Of a stretch of DNA of 15,188 bases, positions 14,943 through 15,188 are shown piece after piece. A program made the position numbers and the translations under genes. Source of the stretch: Methanobacterium sp. (GTDB lineage Archaea; Methanobacteriota; Methanobacteria; Methanobacteriales; Methanobacteriaceae); NCBI GenBank assembly GCA_012838205.1, contig DUPR01000009.1, forward strand, positions 1-15,188, given 5' to 3'. The notes under the pieces were generated by a model that did not search any database, was not told the DNA's origin, and worked only from the letters and a program-made list of their open reading frames with translations. Position 1 is the stretch's first letter. Every line of letters begins with the position of its first letter.

Positions 14943-15188
14943 TCATGTTTTAATTTTTTTAAATTTTTTTTTTGCTGTGTTATAGTTTTTTATATCTATA
15001 ATTTCGAATATTCTGTTTTTATAATGGATTATTTTTTCTAAATATTCTTGATTGTCTTTGTTTTTTCTTTTAATTGTTTTTGTTAGCCAGTTTTTTATTG
15101 ATTGTGGTGAAGGCCTTTTATTCCATTCTAATTCGATGATTTTAGCTATTTTCGTAGTGAAACATGTTGTAAACTGTTGATTAAAGCT
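14943..15188 (-). CDS. C-terminal 81 residues of a lysine-rich protein, cut by the window edge
   Basis: On the minus strand a frame is open from the window edge to a TGA at 14945-14943. The visible tail is highly basic and helical in character: TTKIAKIIELEWNKRPSPQS (about residues 11-30), IKNWLTKTIKRKNKDNQEYL, then a run of Lys-rich helix ending KKFKKIKT. Codon use (AAA, ATA, AAC-heavy) and G+T-rich plus strand resemble the transposase at the left edge rather than the housekeeping genes, so a mobile or recently acquired gene is plausible. I do not recognise the family. The start and most of the protein lie outside the window. It is convergent with the FilR1-like gene. Confidence 0.55.
   Translation of the reverse strand, partial: SFNQQFTTCFTTKIAKIIELEWNKRPSPQSIKNWLTKTIKRKNKDNQEYLEKIIHYKNRIFEIIDIKNYNTAKKKFKKIKT

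Overview
The window looks like chromosomal DNA of a low-GC hydrogenotrophic methanogen of the order Methanobacteriales (Methanobacterium-like). The evidence is a FwdF-type polyferredoxin, a methanogenesis marker 8 (DUF2099) protein, the archaeal nitrogen repressor NrpR, a FilR1-type regulator, a DUF2769 protein, an intron-containing tRNA-Met with a bulge-helix-bulge splice site, TATA-type promoters and GGTGA/GGAGG ribosome binding sites. No replication origin, rRNA, CRISPR array or obvious defence cluster is visible.

Layout. Positions 1-1000 hold an IS5-type transposase gene (minus); the ends of its element are not resolved. Positions 1187-2475 are a two-gene iron-sulfur operon (minus): an atypical two-cluster ferredoxin and an eight-cluster polyferredoxin of the FwdF family. 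Its TATA box sits between the arms of a palindrome. A 163-bp MITE-like inverted-repeat unit lies at 2533-2695. Next come a molbindin gene (mop, minus) and, divergently, a TrmO/TsaA-like tRNA methyltransferase gene. Positions 3822-7070 are the nitrogen block: nrpR lies downstream of glnA on the same strand, and the glnA promoter has a perfect GGAA-N6-TTCC NrpR operator. Then follow a small lipoprotein, an E1-like ThiF/MoeB/HesA enzyme without the usual zinc cysteines, a DUF2769 Cys-rich protein (plus), tRNA-Met(CAU) with a 36-nt intron (minus), methanogenesis marker 8 (plus), and a two-CBS protein divergent from thiC. About 1 kb without a convincing gene follows (11878-12881), partly strongly G+T-rich on the plus strand like the insertion-sequence DNA. 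Positions 12816-13666 hold a translationally coupled glutaredoxin-like and ferredoxin:disulfide-reductase/rubredoxin pair behind a palindrome. A FilR1/DUF1724 regulator with its own upstream palindrome comes next. The right edge cuts through a minus-strand gene whose last 81 codons are visible.

How the genes fit together. The clearest circuit is NrpR controlling glnA according to nitrogen status. The clearest enzymatic module is the redoxin plus ferredoxin-dependent disulfide reductase, which would pass low-potential electrons from ferredoxin to protein disulfides. The ferredoxin/polyferredoxin pair and Mop point to formylmethanofuran dehydrogenase and molybdenum or tungsten metabolism, although no catalytic Fwd/Fmd subunit is present. 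Most remaining genes are single housekeeping or lineage-specific genes. I did not find a clearly new multi-gene system. The best leads are the palindromes tied to promoters, the MITE-like unit, the zinc-less E1 enzyme and the variant cysteine motifs in ThiC and the disulfide reductase.
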